Under the pieces are notes generated by a model. That model was given only the letters and a program-made list of their open reading frames with translations. It did no database searches and was not told the DNA's origin. DNA of 24,161 nt from Pseudomonadota bacterium (GTDB lineage Bacteria > Pseudomonadota > Alphaproteobacteria > Rhizobiales > Rhizobiaceae). The stretch is taken from assembly GCA_023388675.1 (NCBI GenBank), contig JAEWFU010000349.1, forward strand, positions 1 to 24,161. The letters are read 5' to 3'. Both the position numbers and the translations under genes were made by a program. Below, one piece after another: positions 7,054 through 15,474 of this stretch. How positions within the stretch are numbered: position 1 is the first letter of the stretch; the number at the start of each line of letters is the position of its first letter.

Positions 7054-7532
7054 GCGCTGAAGGGACGATGGAGGTCCTCCTTCTTTGCGCGCGGAAGGAT
7101 GGTCGATGGGCGATCCCGCAAAGCATGCAGTCGGCGGCGAGAACCGGACTTCGGTCCGCCGAAGGCGCGGCATTTCATGAGGCGGGCGTCGCCGGAAGGC
7201 TCGGACCGGAACCCGTCGGCCGCTACAGCATGATCCGCAAGCTTGCATGCGGTCGCACGGAGTGCTGCGAGGTCACCGTGTTCGGACTTCATGTCTGGGG
7301 CACGCTGACCAACTGGCCTTCGGAAAGGAAGGTACTGAGAAGATGGATGGACCTTGACGAAGCCAGCCAATCCGTCGCCGAACCGGGGCTTGCGGCCGTG
7401 CTTGCCTCCCTTCTAGCGGGCCCCGTCGTCCAACTGGACGGAGCGGCTTTCGGTCACACTCGTCATGCGGCGCAAGGTGGCAGCTCAGGGCTTGCTTCGC
7501 CGATTGGAACAGCTAGGGTCGGCGCATGTTGA
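6933..7532 (+). CDS. Nudix-fold protein with a degenerate Nudix box
   Basis: From ATG 6933 the protein has 199 residues. Its core resembles the diphosphoinositol-polyphosphate-phosphohydrolase-like Nudix proteins of rhizobia: YAALPWR near residue 33, VLLLCARKDGRWAIPQ, HEAGVAGRLGPEPVGRY, then WMDLDEASQSVAEPGLAAVL. The Nudix box should read G(x5)E(x7)REUxEExGU. Here the region at residues 62-87 has Ser for the first Gly, lacks the Arg-Glu pair, and has His-Glu instead of Glu-Glu before AGV. Metal-binding glutamates are therefore missing and phosphohydrolase activity is doubtful. A GTG or ATG further upstream (ATG 6837) is possible, but that extension overlaps the CxxC frame and looks non-coding. 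The C-terminal tail after about residue 165 is unrelated to the family. Confidence 0.7.
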   Translation: MYRLASAFGGAVGAAATRTVEQTAVSELHARAYAALPWRMSAEGTMEVLLLCARKDGRWAIPQSMQSAARTGLRSAEGAAFHEAGVAGRLGPEPVGRYSMIRKLACGRTECCEVTVFGLHVWGTLTNWPSERKVLRRWMDLDEASQSVAEPGLAAVLASLLAGPVVQLDGAAFGHTRHAAQGGSSGLASPIGTARVGAC

Positions 7533-7579
7533 CCTTGTCTGCCTTCATGTTCCCCAAGTGGGCGCGCCTGCTCAAAGCA

Positions 7580-7626
7580 GGACGCTGACCCGGACGCACT
7601 CTGATCCCTGGCTCAGCGTCCGGGTC
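7580..7626 (+). promoter_or_regulatory. Two mutually exclusive hairpins upstream of the EIIA-like gene
   Basis: The segment 7616-7626 (GCGTCCGGGTC) is the exact complement of GACCCGGACGC at 7587-7597. Overlapping it, TCAGCGTCC at 7613-7621 is the exact complement of GGACGCTGA at 7580-7588. The two helices (11 and 9 bp) share bases and cannot form together. They sit 87 bases ahead of ATG 7713. This is attenuator-like geometry, although no T-run or leader peptide is evident. Confidence 0.4.
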
Positions 7627-7712
7627 CGCCAGGCTCCAATCAACCCCATCGACTTTTCCGCCCGCAATGTCGGGCGATTGCCTCGGCATCTGAGCCAAGG
7701 CCGGAGTCCATA

Positions 7713-8243
7713 ATGGATATTTTCGACCTCCTGCATCAGCGGGACATCGTCTTGCGCGCGCGGGCACAGGCCAAACGTTCACTGCTGCGCCTTCTGACTC
7801 ACACATTGTCTGTCCGCTGCGGCTTGCCTGCGGATTCAATCCTTGCCGCGCTACTCTCCCGCGAGAAGCTCGGCTCGACCGGTATCGGTCATGGCATCGC
7901 AGTTCCGCACGCGCTGATGAAAAGTCTGTCAGAGCCTGCGGCGGCCCTGGTGGTCCTCGACCGTCCGGTCTGGCACTGGGCATCGGACGAGCAACCCGTC
8001 GATGTCGTGCTGGCGGCCATCTGGCCGGGTGAACGCACCGGAGAGTTCACGCCTGCACTCGCTCTCTCCTGCCGCCGACTGGCATGCGCGGGCGCGATCA
8101 AGAAGATTCGAAGCGCGGCGACGGCGGATGAAGTCCTTGAATGCCTCCGGGGGCTGAATGAAGCGCGATGGAGTCTTCCCGCTTCAACGCGGCCAGGTTC
8201 CAGCCAGTCCGTCAGTGCGAAGTATTTGGAGCACCTGATATGA
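7713..8243 (+). CDS. PTS EIIA (EIIA-Ntr/fructose type) domain protein
   Basis: This 176-residue protein carries a PTS EIIA type-2 domain. Residues about 5-150 include ILAALLSREKLGSTGIGHGI followed by AVPHA, with His66 as the phospho-acceptor, and later PVDVVLAAIWPG. The best match is the nitrogen-PTS regulator PtsN, which receives phosphate from NPr and acts by protein-protein contacts rather than sugar uptake. No EIIB, EIIC, HPr or rpoN is nearby, so this is not the usual rpoN-linked copy. The C-terminal 30 residues are extra. The stop overlaps the next gene's start (ATGA, 8240-8243), so the two are probably coupled in translation. The competing hairpins at 7580-7626 may control it. Confidence 0.85.
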   Translation: MDIFDLLHQRDIVLRARAQAKRSLLRLLTHTLSVRCGLPADSILAALLSREKLGSTGIGHGIAVPHALMKSLSEPAAALVVLDRPVWHWASDEQPVDVVLAAIWPGERTGEFTPALALSCRRLACAGAIKKIRSAATADEVLECLRGLNEARWSLPASTRPGSSQSVSAKYLEHLI

Positions 8244-9097
8244 CCACAGCTCTTGGATCGAGCCAGCACACCCGCTGGCGAAACGGAACGATGTCCGACC
8301 AGAACGTCGCGGACGCGCTGGAGTGTGACGTGACGCTGATACGCGAGATCGTTTCATCATGGGCCTGCCGTAATCTGTCGACCGTGCCCGCTTCCCTCGA
8401 GCAACGACACGGCCCGCAGGCAAGCATCAGGCTCGCAGTGGCGCACGCGCTCCATACGGCCGCCGGGCTTGCAGTCGCCGACGCGGCCGCTGTTGCAACC
8501 GGGTGCTGGCAGGTGTCCGCTTCCCTGCTAAGGATCGTGGATTTCCGCCTGCGGGATGGAGCCTCCGCCGTCGAGACGGGTCGCGACTTGCAAGAACCCG
8601 ATCCGTTCATGCTGTTTGCAGCGCATGCCTCGGAAGCCATTCCGATGGCGGCGACTGACGAGTATCTCGACGTGGCCGATGGCCGACGCGTCTACTGGAG
8701 GAAGCCGCGCCGCGACCCATACGTGCTCGCATGCGAGTTGCAAAGGCTCTCGGCCGCCTGCAGGCGCGATGATACTCCAGCACTCCAGGAGGAATATCTG
8801 GAACTGCTGGCCCGACTTCGCGAGCCTGCGGACCATTCATGCGCATGGATCGGCACGGTGGCCGACGGGCGCTTCCGGCCCGCGCCCGACAGGTTCGCGG
8901 AACGGTCCCCGACGATGCATCAGGGACCAGAGGGCGGCACGAAACAAACCTTTGCGGAGTCCTACGCCAGCAAGGTTTCGGTCAACGTGTCGCTGGCGGC
9001 GCGGTCGATGAAGCGTCGCGCTCTCGGCCTCGCCGTGACGGAGCCTGTCACCAGAAACAGGCCCGCGCTGACGCAGAAACGAGCGATACCGGGATAA
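8240..9097 (+). CDS. Unrecognised 285-residue protein coupled to the EIIA-like gene
   Basis: The ATG at 8240 overlaps the EIIA stop by four bases (ATGA), giving 285 residues. I do not recognise a family. The first 100 residues are helical and look like a small DNA- or protein-binding fold (NVADALECDVTLIREIVSSW, IRLAVAHALHTAAGLAVADA). A middle region (about 130-200) is charged. The tail is basic and repetitive in Arg/Lys (SMKRRALGLAVTEPVTRNRP). No signal peptide, membrane segment or obvious catalytic motif is visible. The in-frame Met at the start of MSDQNVADALEC (codon 18) is an alternative start, but the overlap favours 8240. Coupling suggests that its product works with, or is regulated by, the phosphorylatable EIIA protein. 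The gene ends 7 bases from the convergent dadX. Confidence 0.65.
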   Translation: MTTALGSSQHTRWRNGTMSDQNVADALECDVTLIREIVSSWACRNLSTVPASLEQRHGPQASIRLAVAHALHTAAGLAVADAAAVATGCWQVSASLLRIVDFRLRDGASAVETGRDLQEPDPFMLFAAHASEAIPMAATDEYLDVADGRRVYWRKPRRDPYVLACELQRLSAACRRDDTPALQEEYLELLARLREPADHSCAWIGTVADGRFRPAPDRFAERSPTMHQGPEGGTKQTFAESYASKVSVNVSLAARSMKRRALGLAVTEPVTRNRPALTQKRAIPG

Positions 9098-9104
9098 CGA
9101 CGCC

Positions 9105-10244
9105 CTAGGTACTGTTTGACCGGGCCGGGCTTCTCCGCAACATGGAGGGGGTCTCGTATTCGCGGGCGAAGCGCTGCCCAAGCCGGGCGAGGATTTCGTA
9201 GCCGATGGTGCCTGCATCGCTTGCGACGTCATCGACCGTCTGCTCAGGACAAAGGAGGTCAACGAAGCTGCCTTCGCCGGGGAGATCGGCGCAGTCGGTC
9301 GCATCGACCACGATGCTGTCCATCGAGACGCGTCCTGCGAACGGCAGACGCGTTCCTCCGAAGAACACCGAGGTCGTTGCGGTTCGCGGCCAGCCGTCGG
9401 CGTAGCCAATGGAAAGCGTCGCGAGCCGCATACGCCTGTTGGCGCAGAACAAATGGCCGTAACCCACGCGAGTGCCGGTGGGCACGTCACGCAGCTGCAG
9501 GACGCGCGCGGACAGCCTCACGACTTGACGCATTGGATTTGGCGCCCCGGGAACCGGGTTGATCCCGTAGAGTGCGGCACCCGGTCTCACAAGGTCACCG
9601 TGGAATCCCTGACCAAGGAAAATGCCCGACGAGTTGGCTAGGGAGGACCGAGCCTTCTTCGGAAGCACCGAGCAGAGCTTGGCGAACTCGCGCCGCTGCC
9701 GTTTGTTGGCGCGATGCGCGGGCTCGTCGGCGCAGGCAAGATGGCTCATGATCAGCTCCACTGAAAGCCCCTCCAGGAGGGAGGGATCGCCTGCCAGCAT
9801 GGCGACCTCGCCCGAAGACAGTCCGAGGCGCGCCATGCCCGTGTCAAGATGGAGCGCGACTGGCATGCTGCGTCCTGCCTCGCAGGCGCGACTTCGCCAG
9901 GCAGTGAGCTCTCCTGCCGTGTTGACGACCGGAATCAGGACCGATCGCAGGAACTCGGCCTCGGCTCCCGGAGGCGTGCCGTTGAGGACGAAGACGCGGG
10001 AGCTGAAACCGATTGCCTTCCTGAGGACGAGGCCTTCGTCGAGATGCGCGACGAAGAAGGTCTTGCACCCGGCCTCTTGCAGCGCTGCCGCGACCTCCGG
10101 CGCTCCGAGTCCATAGGCGTCCGCCTTTACCACGGCAGCACATTCAGCTGGCTTCACCAGTTTCGACAGCAGCCGCCAGTTGGAAACGATCGCCTCAAGA
10201 TCGATCGTAAGGATTGCGCCCGCTCGCATTCCCTTCGCGCTCAT
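9105..10244 (-). CDS. dadX: Alanine racemase, catabolic
   Basis: This 379-residue protein is a fold-III PLP enzyme interconverting L- and D-alanine. The PLP lysine is Lys40 in [10 protein letters not shown]. The second catalytic base is Tyr262 in RVGYGHLF. Other family marks are [11 protein letters not shown], the region around RPGAALYG and the C-terminal [13 protein letters not shown]. Its ATG overlaps the dadA stop (ATGA at 10241-10244), so with dadA it forms the catabolic pair: DadX makes D-alanine, which DadA deaminates to pyruvate. This context, rather than sequence alone, favours dadX over the biosynthetic alr. Confidence 0.93.
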   Translation of the reverse strand: MSAKGMRAGAILTIDLEAIVSNWRLLSKLVKPAECAAVVKADAYGLGAPEVAAALQEAGCKTFFVAHLDEGLVLRKAIGFSSRVFVLNGTPPGAEAEFLRSVLIPVVNTAGELTAWRSRACEAGRSMPVALHLDTGMARLGLSSGEVAMLAGDPSLLEGLSVELIMSHLACADEPAHRANKRQRREFAKLCSVLPKKARSSLANSSGIFLGQGFHGDLVRPGAALYGINPVPGAPNPMRQVVRLSARVLQLRDVPTGTRVGYGHLFCANRRMRLATLSIGYADGWPRTATTSVFFGGTRLPFAGRVSMDSIVVDATDCADLPGEGSFVDLLCPEQTVDDVASDAGTIGYEILARLGQRFAREYETPSMLRRSPARSNST

Positions 10245-11494
10245 GAGCGGTACCGCTCTGGCCCGAGGTCCGAGACATCAATATCGGGGGACTTGCCCGA
10301 GATGATGTCCGCCAAGACTCGTCCCGAGCCGCACGCCATCGTCCAGCCAAGGGTTCCGTGCCCGGTATTGACGTAGAGTCCGGGCACCGACGTAGCTCCG
10401 ACAACCGGTGGGCCGTCCGGGGTCATCGGCCTCAGCCCGCACCAGAAGGATGCGTCCGCGGCGTTGCCCGCCCCTTGAAACAGGTCGGTAACGGAATGCT
10501 CGAGCGGTGCGCGGCGCGAGTGAGGTAGCGACGGGTCAAAACCTGATATCTCTGCAGTACCGCCGACGCGGATGCGGTTGCCCAGGCGCGTGATGGCGAT
10601 CTTGTAGGTCTCGTCCATTACCGTAGACACGGGGGCGGCCGCCTCGTCGATCACGTGGAAGGTCAGCGAGTAGCCCTTGACCGGATATACAGGAACACGG
10701 ATGCCCACAGGAGCGAGCAGTCGGGGTGAGTGGCTTCCAGCGGCGACGACGACTGCGTCCGCTGGAAGCAACCCGTCTGACGTCAGGACTCCTGAAACTC
10801 TACCGTTTTCTTGAACGATTCCTTCAACCGAGACGTCAAAACGAAAGTCGACCGCGGCCGAGGCGAGAGCCGCCAGCTTCTCGGTGAAGATGCGACAGTC
10901 TCCGGTTTCGTCGCCAGGAAGCCGCAAGCCGCCAACGAACTTCTCCGTCACCCGCGCGAGCGCCGGTTCCGCAGCGACACAGCCGGATGGGGCAAGGACC
11001 GTGTAATCTACCCCGAACTGCTTGAGGACCTCGACGTCGCCGACGATTCCGTCGAGTTGCTTCTGGGTGCGGAACAGTTGCAGGGTGCCCTGCGATCGCT
11101 CGTCGTATTCGATGCCGGTCGTGGCCCTCAGCTCGCGAAGGCAGTCACGGCTGTACTCCGCGATCGGCACCATGCGCGCCTTGTTCACGGCGTATCGCCG
11201 CGACGTGCTGTTGGCGAGCATCTGCAACACCCACGACCACATCGCCGGATCGAACCCGGGACGGATGGCGAGAGGGCCGTGCTTCATCAGGAGCCACTTG
11301 ATTGCTTTCAGGGGCACTCCGGGACCCGCCCACGGTGAGGAATATCCGGGGGACACCTCTCCGGCATTGGCGTAGCTGGTTTCCAGCGCTGGACCCGGTT
11401 GACGGTCGAGGACGGTGACTTCGTGTCCGGCGCGCGCCAGATACCACGCGGAAGTCACTCCGATGACCCCGCTGCCTACGATGAGAACCCTCAT
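10241..11494 (-). CDS. dadA: D-amino acid dehydrogenase
   Basis: From ATG 11494 this is a 417-residue FAD-dependent DAO-type dehydrogenase. The N-terminus has the Rossmann FAD motif [20 protein letters not shown] followed by VTVLDRQ. Further family marks are [41 protein letters not shown] and the C-terminal [16 protein letters not shown] and [14 protein letters not shown]. It oxidises D-alanine and other D-amino acids to keto acids and passes electrons to the membrane quinone pool. The frame extends 26 codons upstream to an ATG at 11572, but homologues begin at MRVLIVGSG, and GGGAGG sits 6 bases before 11494. Translation is coupled to dadX. The usual divergent Lrp-type regulator gene is absent. 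Confidence 0.94.
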   Translation of the reverse strand: MRVLIVGSGVIGVTSAWYLARAGHEVTVLDRQPGPALETSYANAGEVSPGYSSPWAGPGVPLKAIKWLLMKHGPLAIRPGFDPAMWSWVLQMLANSTSRRYAVNKARMVPIAEYSRDCLRELRATTGIEYDERSQGTLQLFRTQKQLDGIVGDVEVLKQFGVDYTVLAPSGCVAAEPALARVTEKFVGGLRLPGDETGDCRIFTEKLAALASAAVDFRFDVSVEGIVQENGRVSGVLTSDGLLPADAVVVAAGSHSPRLLAPVGIRVPVYPVKGYSLTFHVIDEAAAPVSTVMDETYKIAITRLGNRIRVGGTAEISGFDPSLPHSRRAPLEHSVTDLFQGAGNAADASFWCGLRPMTPDGPPVVGATSVPGLYVNTGHGTLGWTMACGSGRVLADIISGKSPDIDVSDLGPERYRS

Positions 11495-11865
11495 GTCCGC
11501 CTCCCGCGGACGGCGAGATTGAAAGGCGCGTACAAGCGGCTGGGACGTCTGTCGATCATCATGCATCTCCACCGGGCCACCGGTGGCGGACCCGGAAATC
11601 AGAACCGAATTCTTGGCTTGGTTGGATTTCCGGCCCCCGGTCGACGGCCTTGCGGCCGCGCCAGGGCTAGATGCATGCGATAAGGCTGCCCGCGTGGTTC
11701 ATGAACCGGATGCGGGTCCGCGATGATGTCCTGTCCATTCGAGAAGTGGGCACGGCACGAACTCAAGCGTTTCCAAGTCCAACAATAGCGCAGGCCACGC
11801 TGCTTGCAATAACCAGGTCGACGATTCCGGCGCATCCAGAGGCAGCGGTGCGTGTTGCTGCGGTC
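11495..11865. other. 371-base interval without a recognised gene
   Basis: This interval lies between dadA and the small gene after ccoS. No frame gives a convincing protein. It contains a hairpin, CCACCGG/CCGGTGG, at 11569-11586 about 75 bases upstream of dadA, and a short CGGCC/GGCCG stem at 11645-11658 which, read on the minus strand, has a GCAA tetraloop. It should contain the dadA promoter and the end of the cco transcript, but no clear T-run terminator is visible. Confidence 0.5.
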
Positions 11866-12000
11866 TCAGAACAGCAGAGCGAGCACAGCCACCGACGCGA
11901 TTGCCACAGCAATCATGCTGGGTATCATCACGGCTACGCCCGAACCGAACGCCAGCGCCGCCACCCAATCGAACTTTCTGTCGGTATGCTCACCCATCAT
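11866..12000 (-). CDS. Small single-span membrane protein, 44 residues, after ccoS
   Basis: The start ATG at 12000 overlaps the ccoS stop (ATGA); a second ATG follows directly. The protein is 44 residues: a short charged head (GEHTDRKFDW) followed by one long hydrophobic segment (VAALAFGSGVAVMIPSMIAV and onward to LALLF), stopping at 11866. It has no Cys or His motif. Being the last gene of the cbb3 unit and translationally coupled to ccoS suggests a role in oxidase assembly or as a small subunit, but that is context only. The overlap, composition and position argue against a chance ORF. Confidence 0.6.
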   Translation of the reverse strand: MMGEHTDRKFDWVAALAFGSGVAVMIPSMIAVAIASVAVLALLF

Positions 12001-12203
12001 TCGCTCCTTGTTTTCGCAACGTTGGTCCGCTCACGATCGTTCCGATCCCGTAGCGGTGCGTCGTCTATCTCGTGCAGCAAAACTCGCTCGGCCGCGCCGT
12101 CCAGGTCTTCAAGCTGGCCGCTCTTCATCGACCACAGGAAGGCGATGAGGCCGACCAGCCCCATTCCCAGCGCAACTGGGACCAGCCAGGACAGCAGGCT
12201 CAT
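11997..12203 (-). CDS. ccoS: cbb3-type oxidase maturation protein CcoS
   Basis: This 68-residue protein has one N-terminal membrane span ([20 protein letters not shown]) followed by the family motif [21 protein letters not shown]. CcoS is needed for inserting the heme and copper cofactors of the cbb3 oxidase. The last 25 residues are charged and variable. Its start overlaps the ccoI stop (ATGA) and its stop overlaps the start of the 44-residue ORF, so all three are likely translated as a coupled set. Confidence 0.9.
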   Translation of the reverse strand: MSLLSWLVPVALGMGLVGLIAFLWSMKSGQLEDLDGAAERVLLHEIDDAPLRDRNDRERTNVAKTRSE

Positions 12204-14452
12204 GTCGCCTCCGAAAGCCGGAGCGACGTCCAGTCAGTCCTGCCGCGCGATGGCGCTCCGCTTCGGCCTGCAAGGCGCAGCGCGTTGGCGACGACGAGGA
12301 TGGACGAGGTCGACATCGCCACTGCGGCGACAAGCGGGGTCACGTATCCTGCGAGCGCAAGCGGCAGCGCCAGTGCGTTGTAGGCGATCGACAGTCCTAT
12401 GTTCTGCGAAACCAGCCGCTTCGCCTGGCGCGCGACCATGATCGCCTCCGGCACGCTGTCGAGACTGGAGCCAAGAAAGACCAGATCGGCGGCGTTACGC
12501 CCGACGTCGGCTGCCGACGAGGGGGCCATCGAAACGTGGGCCGCCCCGAGAGCGGGGGCATCGTTGAGCCCGTCGCCGACCATCAGGACCTTGCGGCCGT
12601 CCGATGCGAGGGCTTCTAGGCGAGCGACCTTGTCGTGGGGAAGCATGCCTGCCGTCGCCTGATCAATCCCCACAGTATTTGCCGCCTCGGCGACCGGATT
12701 CTCGTCGTCGCCCGACAGGATCTCTGCAGTCAGGCCGAGCCGACGCAGCCGCCCGACCGCCTCAGACGAGTCGGGCCGCAGTCTGTCGGCGGTTTCGAAT
12801 CTGCCCAGTGCCCGACCCTCGACGGAGAGCCAGGTCGCGGCAGGACCTTCGCTGGCAGCTGAACCGCCAACCCAGTCTTGGCGGCCAAGCCTGTAGGTTC
12901 GGCCCGATATCCGGCCTTCGATGCCGTTTCCTGGCGTCTCGCGCACGTCCTCAACGATCAGCGAAGGCGGGGGCGCAAGCGCGGCCACTGCCCGCGAGGC
13001 AGGATGCCTAGACATCCGGGCGAGCGCGACAGCTGCCCCGAGTTCGCGTTCGGGCACGTCGAATGACGTCACCCGGGCCATTCCCTCGGTCAGCGTGCCT
13101 GTCTTGTCGAGGGCGACATGGTCGACTTCTGCCAGCCGTTCCAGCGCAGCCCCGTCCTTGAGCGTCACGCCGAGAGAAAACAGACGTCGCGCCGCGACCG
13201 CCTGTACCATCGGAACTGCGAGCCCCAACGCACAGGGACAGGTGATGATCAGGACGGCGATGGCCACCGTCAGCGACCTGTGCACGTCCCCGGTGGCCCA
13301 GAGCCACGCAACGAAGGCCGAGAAGGCGACGACATGGACGACAGGGGAGTAGAGGGAGGCGGCCCGATCGGCGATGCGACGGTAACGGGCCCTGCCGCCT
13401 TCGGCAGCCTCCATCAGCCGCATCATGTCAGAGAGGAACGAATCCTTCTGCGGACGGTCGACGCGGACTGTCAGGGGGCCATCGAGATTGAGCGAACCAG
13501 ACAGGACCTGCGATCCCGGACCGACCTGTTCAGCAGCGGACTCGCCCGTCACCACCGACAGGTCTAGCGAAGCGGCGCCCGTCACGACAGTTCCGTCGAC
13601 GGGCATCCGCTCTCCGGCAAGAACGAGAACGGTTTCCCCGGCTTCGATCGCCGAGGTCTCGCGATACTCGCGGCCGCCGTCCGGCGCGACCACCGTCGCC
13701 CCGCGCGGCATCATCCTGGCAAGCGACCTGACGGCGTCGCGGGCGCGTCCGCGCATCGCTTGGTCGGCAGTCCGGCCAGCGAGCAGGAAGAACAACAGCG
13801 AGGTCACAGCGTCGAAATAGGCGTGCGGACCTCCCGTCGCTGTGTCGTAGAGGCTCAGGAAGAAGGCGAGCAGCACGCCTACGCTGATCGGCACGTCCAT
13901 GTTGGTGCGTCCGACGCGCAACGCGCTCCAGGCCGACAGAAAGAAGATGCGTCCCGAATAGGCCAGTGCGGGGAGCGCCAGCGCGGCCGAGAGCACATGG
14001 AAGGCCTGCCGCATCTGGTCGCCAGCACCTGACCAGACCGAAACGGAAAGCAGCATGATGTTCATCGCGGCAAAGCCTGCCACAGCGGTGGCGCGCAGAA
14101 GCCGCGCCATCTCGGGGTCGCCGGAACCGTCCTCAGCCTCTGTCAGGCTCGCGTCATATCCTGCGCCGCGCAAGGCATCGATCATCGGAGGGACGCCAAC
14201 CTCACGCCGCCATGTCACCGCGACCCGTCGAGCCGTCAGGTTCACCCGTGCGGAGACGACGCCCTCCAGACTTGCGAGCGTTCCCTCGACGGTCCTGATG
14301 CACCCGGCGCAGTGCGCTGCCGGAACCGACAGGTCGGTCTGCAACGTGCCGTCTCCTAGGTCGCGACTGGCGAGAACGATCTCGCGGTCATCGAGCGGCC
14401 GCGCAGGACCGATCTCGAGGGCCGCTTCGGTTCCGGGCGCGCAGCAGCTCAA
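12200..14452 (-). CDS. ccoI: Cu+-exporting P1B-type ATPase CcoI/FixI
   Basis: This 750-residue heavy-metal ATPase supplies copper for cbb3 oxidase assembly. It starts with MSCC, then an HMA domain with Cys48-Ala-Gly-Cys51 ([15 protein letters not shown]). The actuator domain has TGE in [11 protein letters not shown]. The membrane metal site Cys-Pro-Cys lies at 405-407 ([12 protein letters not shown]). The phosphorylated Asp is in DKTGT (449-453), the HP motif (SRHPASRAV) is at 483-484, and the hinge [10 protein letters not shown] starts at about 626. Eight membrane segments are expected. The short HMA region and cco context mark the FixI/CopA2 type, which delivers copper to the periplasm. It starts 3 bases after the DUF2189 gene. 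Confidence 0.94.
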   Translation of the reverse strand: MSCCAPGTEAALEIGPARPLDDREIVLASRDLGDGTLQTDLSVPAAHCAGCIRTVEGTLASLEGVVSARVNLTARRVAVTWRREVGVPPMIDALRGAGYDASLTEAEDGSGDPEMARLLRATAVAGFAAMNIMLLSVSVWSGAGDQMRQAFHVLSAALALPALAYSGRIFFLSAWSALRVGRTNMDVPISVGVLLAFFLSLYDTATGGPHAYFDAVTSLLFFLLAGRTADQAMRGRARDAVRSLARMMPRGATVVAPDGGREYRETSAIEAGETVLVLAGERMPVDGTVVTGAASLDLSVVTGESAAEQVGPGSQVLSGSLNLDGPLTVRVDRPQKDSFLSDMMRLMEAAEGGRARYRRIADRAASLYSPVVHVVAFSAFVAWLWATGDVHRSLTVAIAVLIITCPCALGLAVPMVQAVAARRLFSLGVTLKDGAALERLAEVDHVALDKTGTLTEGMARVTSFDVPERELGAAVALARMSRHPASRAVAALAPPPSLIVEDVRETPGNGIEGRISGRTYRLGRQDWVGGSAASEGPAATWLSVEGRALGRFETADRLRPDSSEAVGRLRRLGLTAEILSGDDENPVAEAANTVGIDQATAGMLPHDKVARLEALASDGRKVLMVGDGLNDAPALGAAHVSMAPSSAADVGRNAADLVFLGSSLDSVPEAIMVARQAKRLVSQNIGLSIAYNALALPLALAGYVTPLVAAVAMSTSSILVVANALRLAGRSGAPSRGRTDWTSLRLSEAT

Positions 14453-14455
14453 GGT

Positions 14456-15274
14456 TCATTCCTCCGGGCGCGCCATTGCCTTGTAGGCATGCCATGTGGC
14501 GTGGCCGAGCAGCGGGAAGATGACAATCATGCCGACCAGTCCCGTCGCGACGCAAATGGCGAAGAGCACGAGGACCATGGCTCCCCAAGCGATCATCGTG
14601 GGCAGGTTGTTCCAGACCAGCTTCATGCTCGTGGCCATGGCGGTGAGCGCGTCGACGCGGCGGTCGAGCAGCATGGGCACGGCGAAAACGCTGACCGAAA
14701 AGGCGAAGGCGGCAAACAGGCCGCCGATGGCCGTGCCGATGACGAGCATCGCCCACCCGGAAGGCGTGCCAAGAAGGATGCCGACGACATGGTCGAGGCC
14801 GGGGAAGGCGGTGACTCCGAAGAACAGCGACCAGAGCAGGACGGCGGCGCGTGTCCAGAGCAGCATCAACAGGCTGAGCAGAAGCCCGGTAAAGAACACC
14901 TGCGCACCCGCTCTCGGCCTGACGCGCAGCATCGATCCGAGCGTGATCGACCTGCCTTCCCCGATCGCGCGGCTCTTTTCGTAGAGACCGATTGCGAGGA
15001 AGGGGGCGACGATCAGGAACCCGGCCAGCGCCGGGAACAGGATGTAATCCCGGCCGAAGCCGACGAGCGTCCAGACAAAGAGCACGGACAGCACGAATAC
15101 CCCCACGCCGTATGCCAGGCTCGACGAGGCGCCGTTCCAGAAATCGCGCCATCCAGCGGCAAGCCAGCGCCGCCCCTCAAGCAGCGGCAGGTTGCGTTGA
15201 AGGGCCGGGTCCTGGGTCTCGCCGATGCCAGACGTCTCGTTGAGCAGCCAGTATCCCTTGTCGGCTTCACCCAT
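14456..15274 (-). CDS. DUF2189 family integral membrane protein
   Basis: This 272-residue polytopic protein starts at ATG 15274, preceded by a strong GGGAGG site. The first 40 residues are soluble (ADKGYWLLNETSGI, PLLEGRRWLAAGWRDF), followed by about five or six membrane spans (LAYGVGVFVLSVLFVWTLVG, ILFPALAGFLIVAPFLAIGL, VFFTGLLLSLLMLLW, and others) and the family ending GMIVIFPLLGHATWHAYKAM. DUF2189 proteins have no proven function but recur near cytochrome oxidase and denitrification genes in alphaproteobacteria. Here it occupies the place where ccoG/ccoH usually stand, between ccoP and ccoI, so an oxidase-assembly role is a fair inference. The frame continues upstream of 15274 without family similarity. 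Confidence 0.85.
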   Translation of the reverse strand: MGEADKGYWLLNETSGIGETQDPALQRNLPLLEGRRWLAAGWRDFWNGASSSLAYGVGVFVLSVLFVWTLVGFGRDYILFPALAGFLIVAPFLAIGLYEKSRAIGEGRSITLGSMLRVRPRAGAQVFFTGLLLSLLMLLWTRAAVLLWSLFFGVTAFPGLDHVVGILLGTPSGWAMLVIGTAIGGLFAAFAFSVSVFAVPMLLDRRVDALTAMATSMKLVWNNLPTMIAWGAMVLVLFAICVATGLVGMIVIFPLLGHATWHAYKAMARPEE

Positions 15275-15285
15275 GGTTTCCTCCC

Positions 15286-15474
15286 TCAGCAGGCCGACTT
15301 GGCGGCGCGATAGCCGCCATCGCCGTTGTCGGACTTCAGATGTTCGACGCATTCCGGCTGGGACTGGAAGGCGACGTAAACGAGGTGAGCGTTCGCCCCG
15401 GCGAAGATCAAGAGGCCCGCCGGGACGAGAACCCATGGCAGCCATCCGCCGGGGAGGCGCGCACGTCCTCTCAT
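15286..15474 (-). CDS. 62-residue single-span membrane protein between ccoP and DUF2189
   Basis: The ATG at 15474 overlaps the ccoP stop (ATGA). The protein has a basic head (RGRARLPGGWLPW), one span (VLVPAGLLIFAGANAHLVYV) and a short tail, presumably periplasmic, with two cysteines (QSQPECVEHLKS and the C-terminal AKSAC). The topology and the span ending (ANAHLVYVAFQSQP) recall the N-terminal part of FixH/CcoH (one span, then residues outside), but it lacks the long FixH domain, so homology is unproven. Its position suggests a small subunit or assembly factor of the cbb3 oxidase; the two Cys could bind copper. Similar ORFs are likely present but unannotated in related cco clusters. Confidence 0.65.
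   Translation of the reverse strand: MRGRARLPGGWLPWVLVPAGLLIFAGANAHLVYVAFQSQPECVEHLKSDNGDGGYRAAKSAC

Noticed and set aside
11495..11572. 26-residue N-terminal extension of dadA
   Set aside because: The family starts at the FAD-binding MRVLIVGSG, and a good ribosome site precedes 11494.
12921..13820. Long plus-strand frames opposite ccoI
   Set aside because: They are GC-rich shadow frames of the minus-strand ATPase with no family similarity.
14489..15313. 274-codon plus-strand frame opposite the DUF2189 gene
   Set aside because: It is charged, low-complexity antisense of a membrane-protein gene, typical of a shadow frame.
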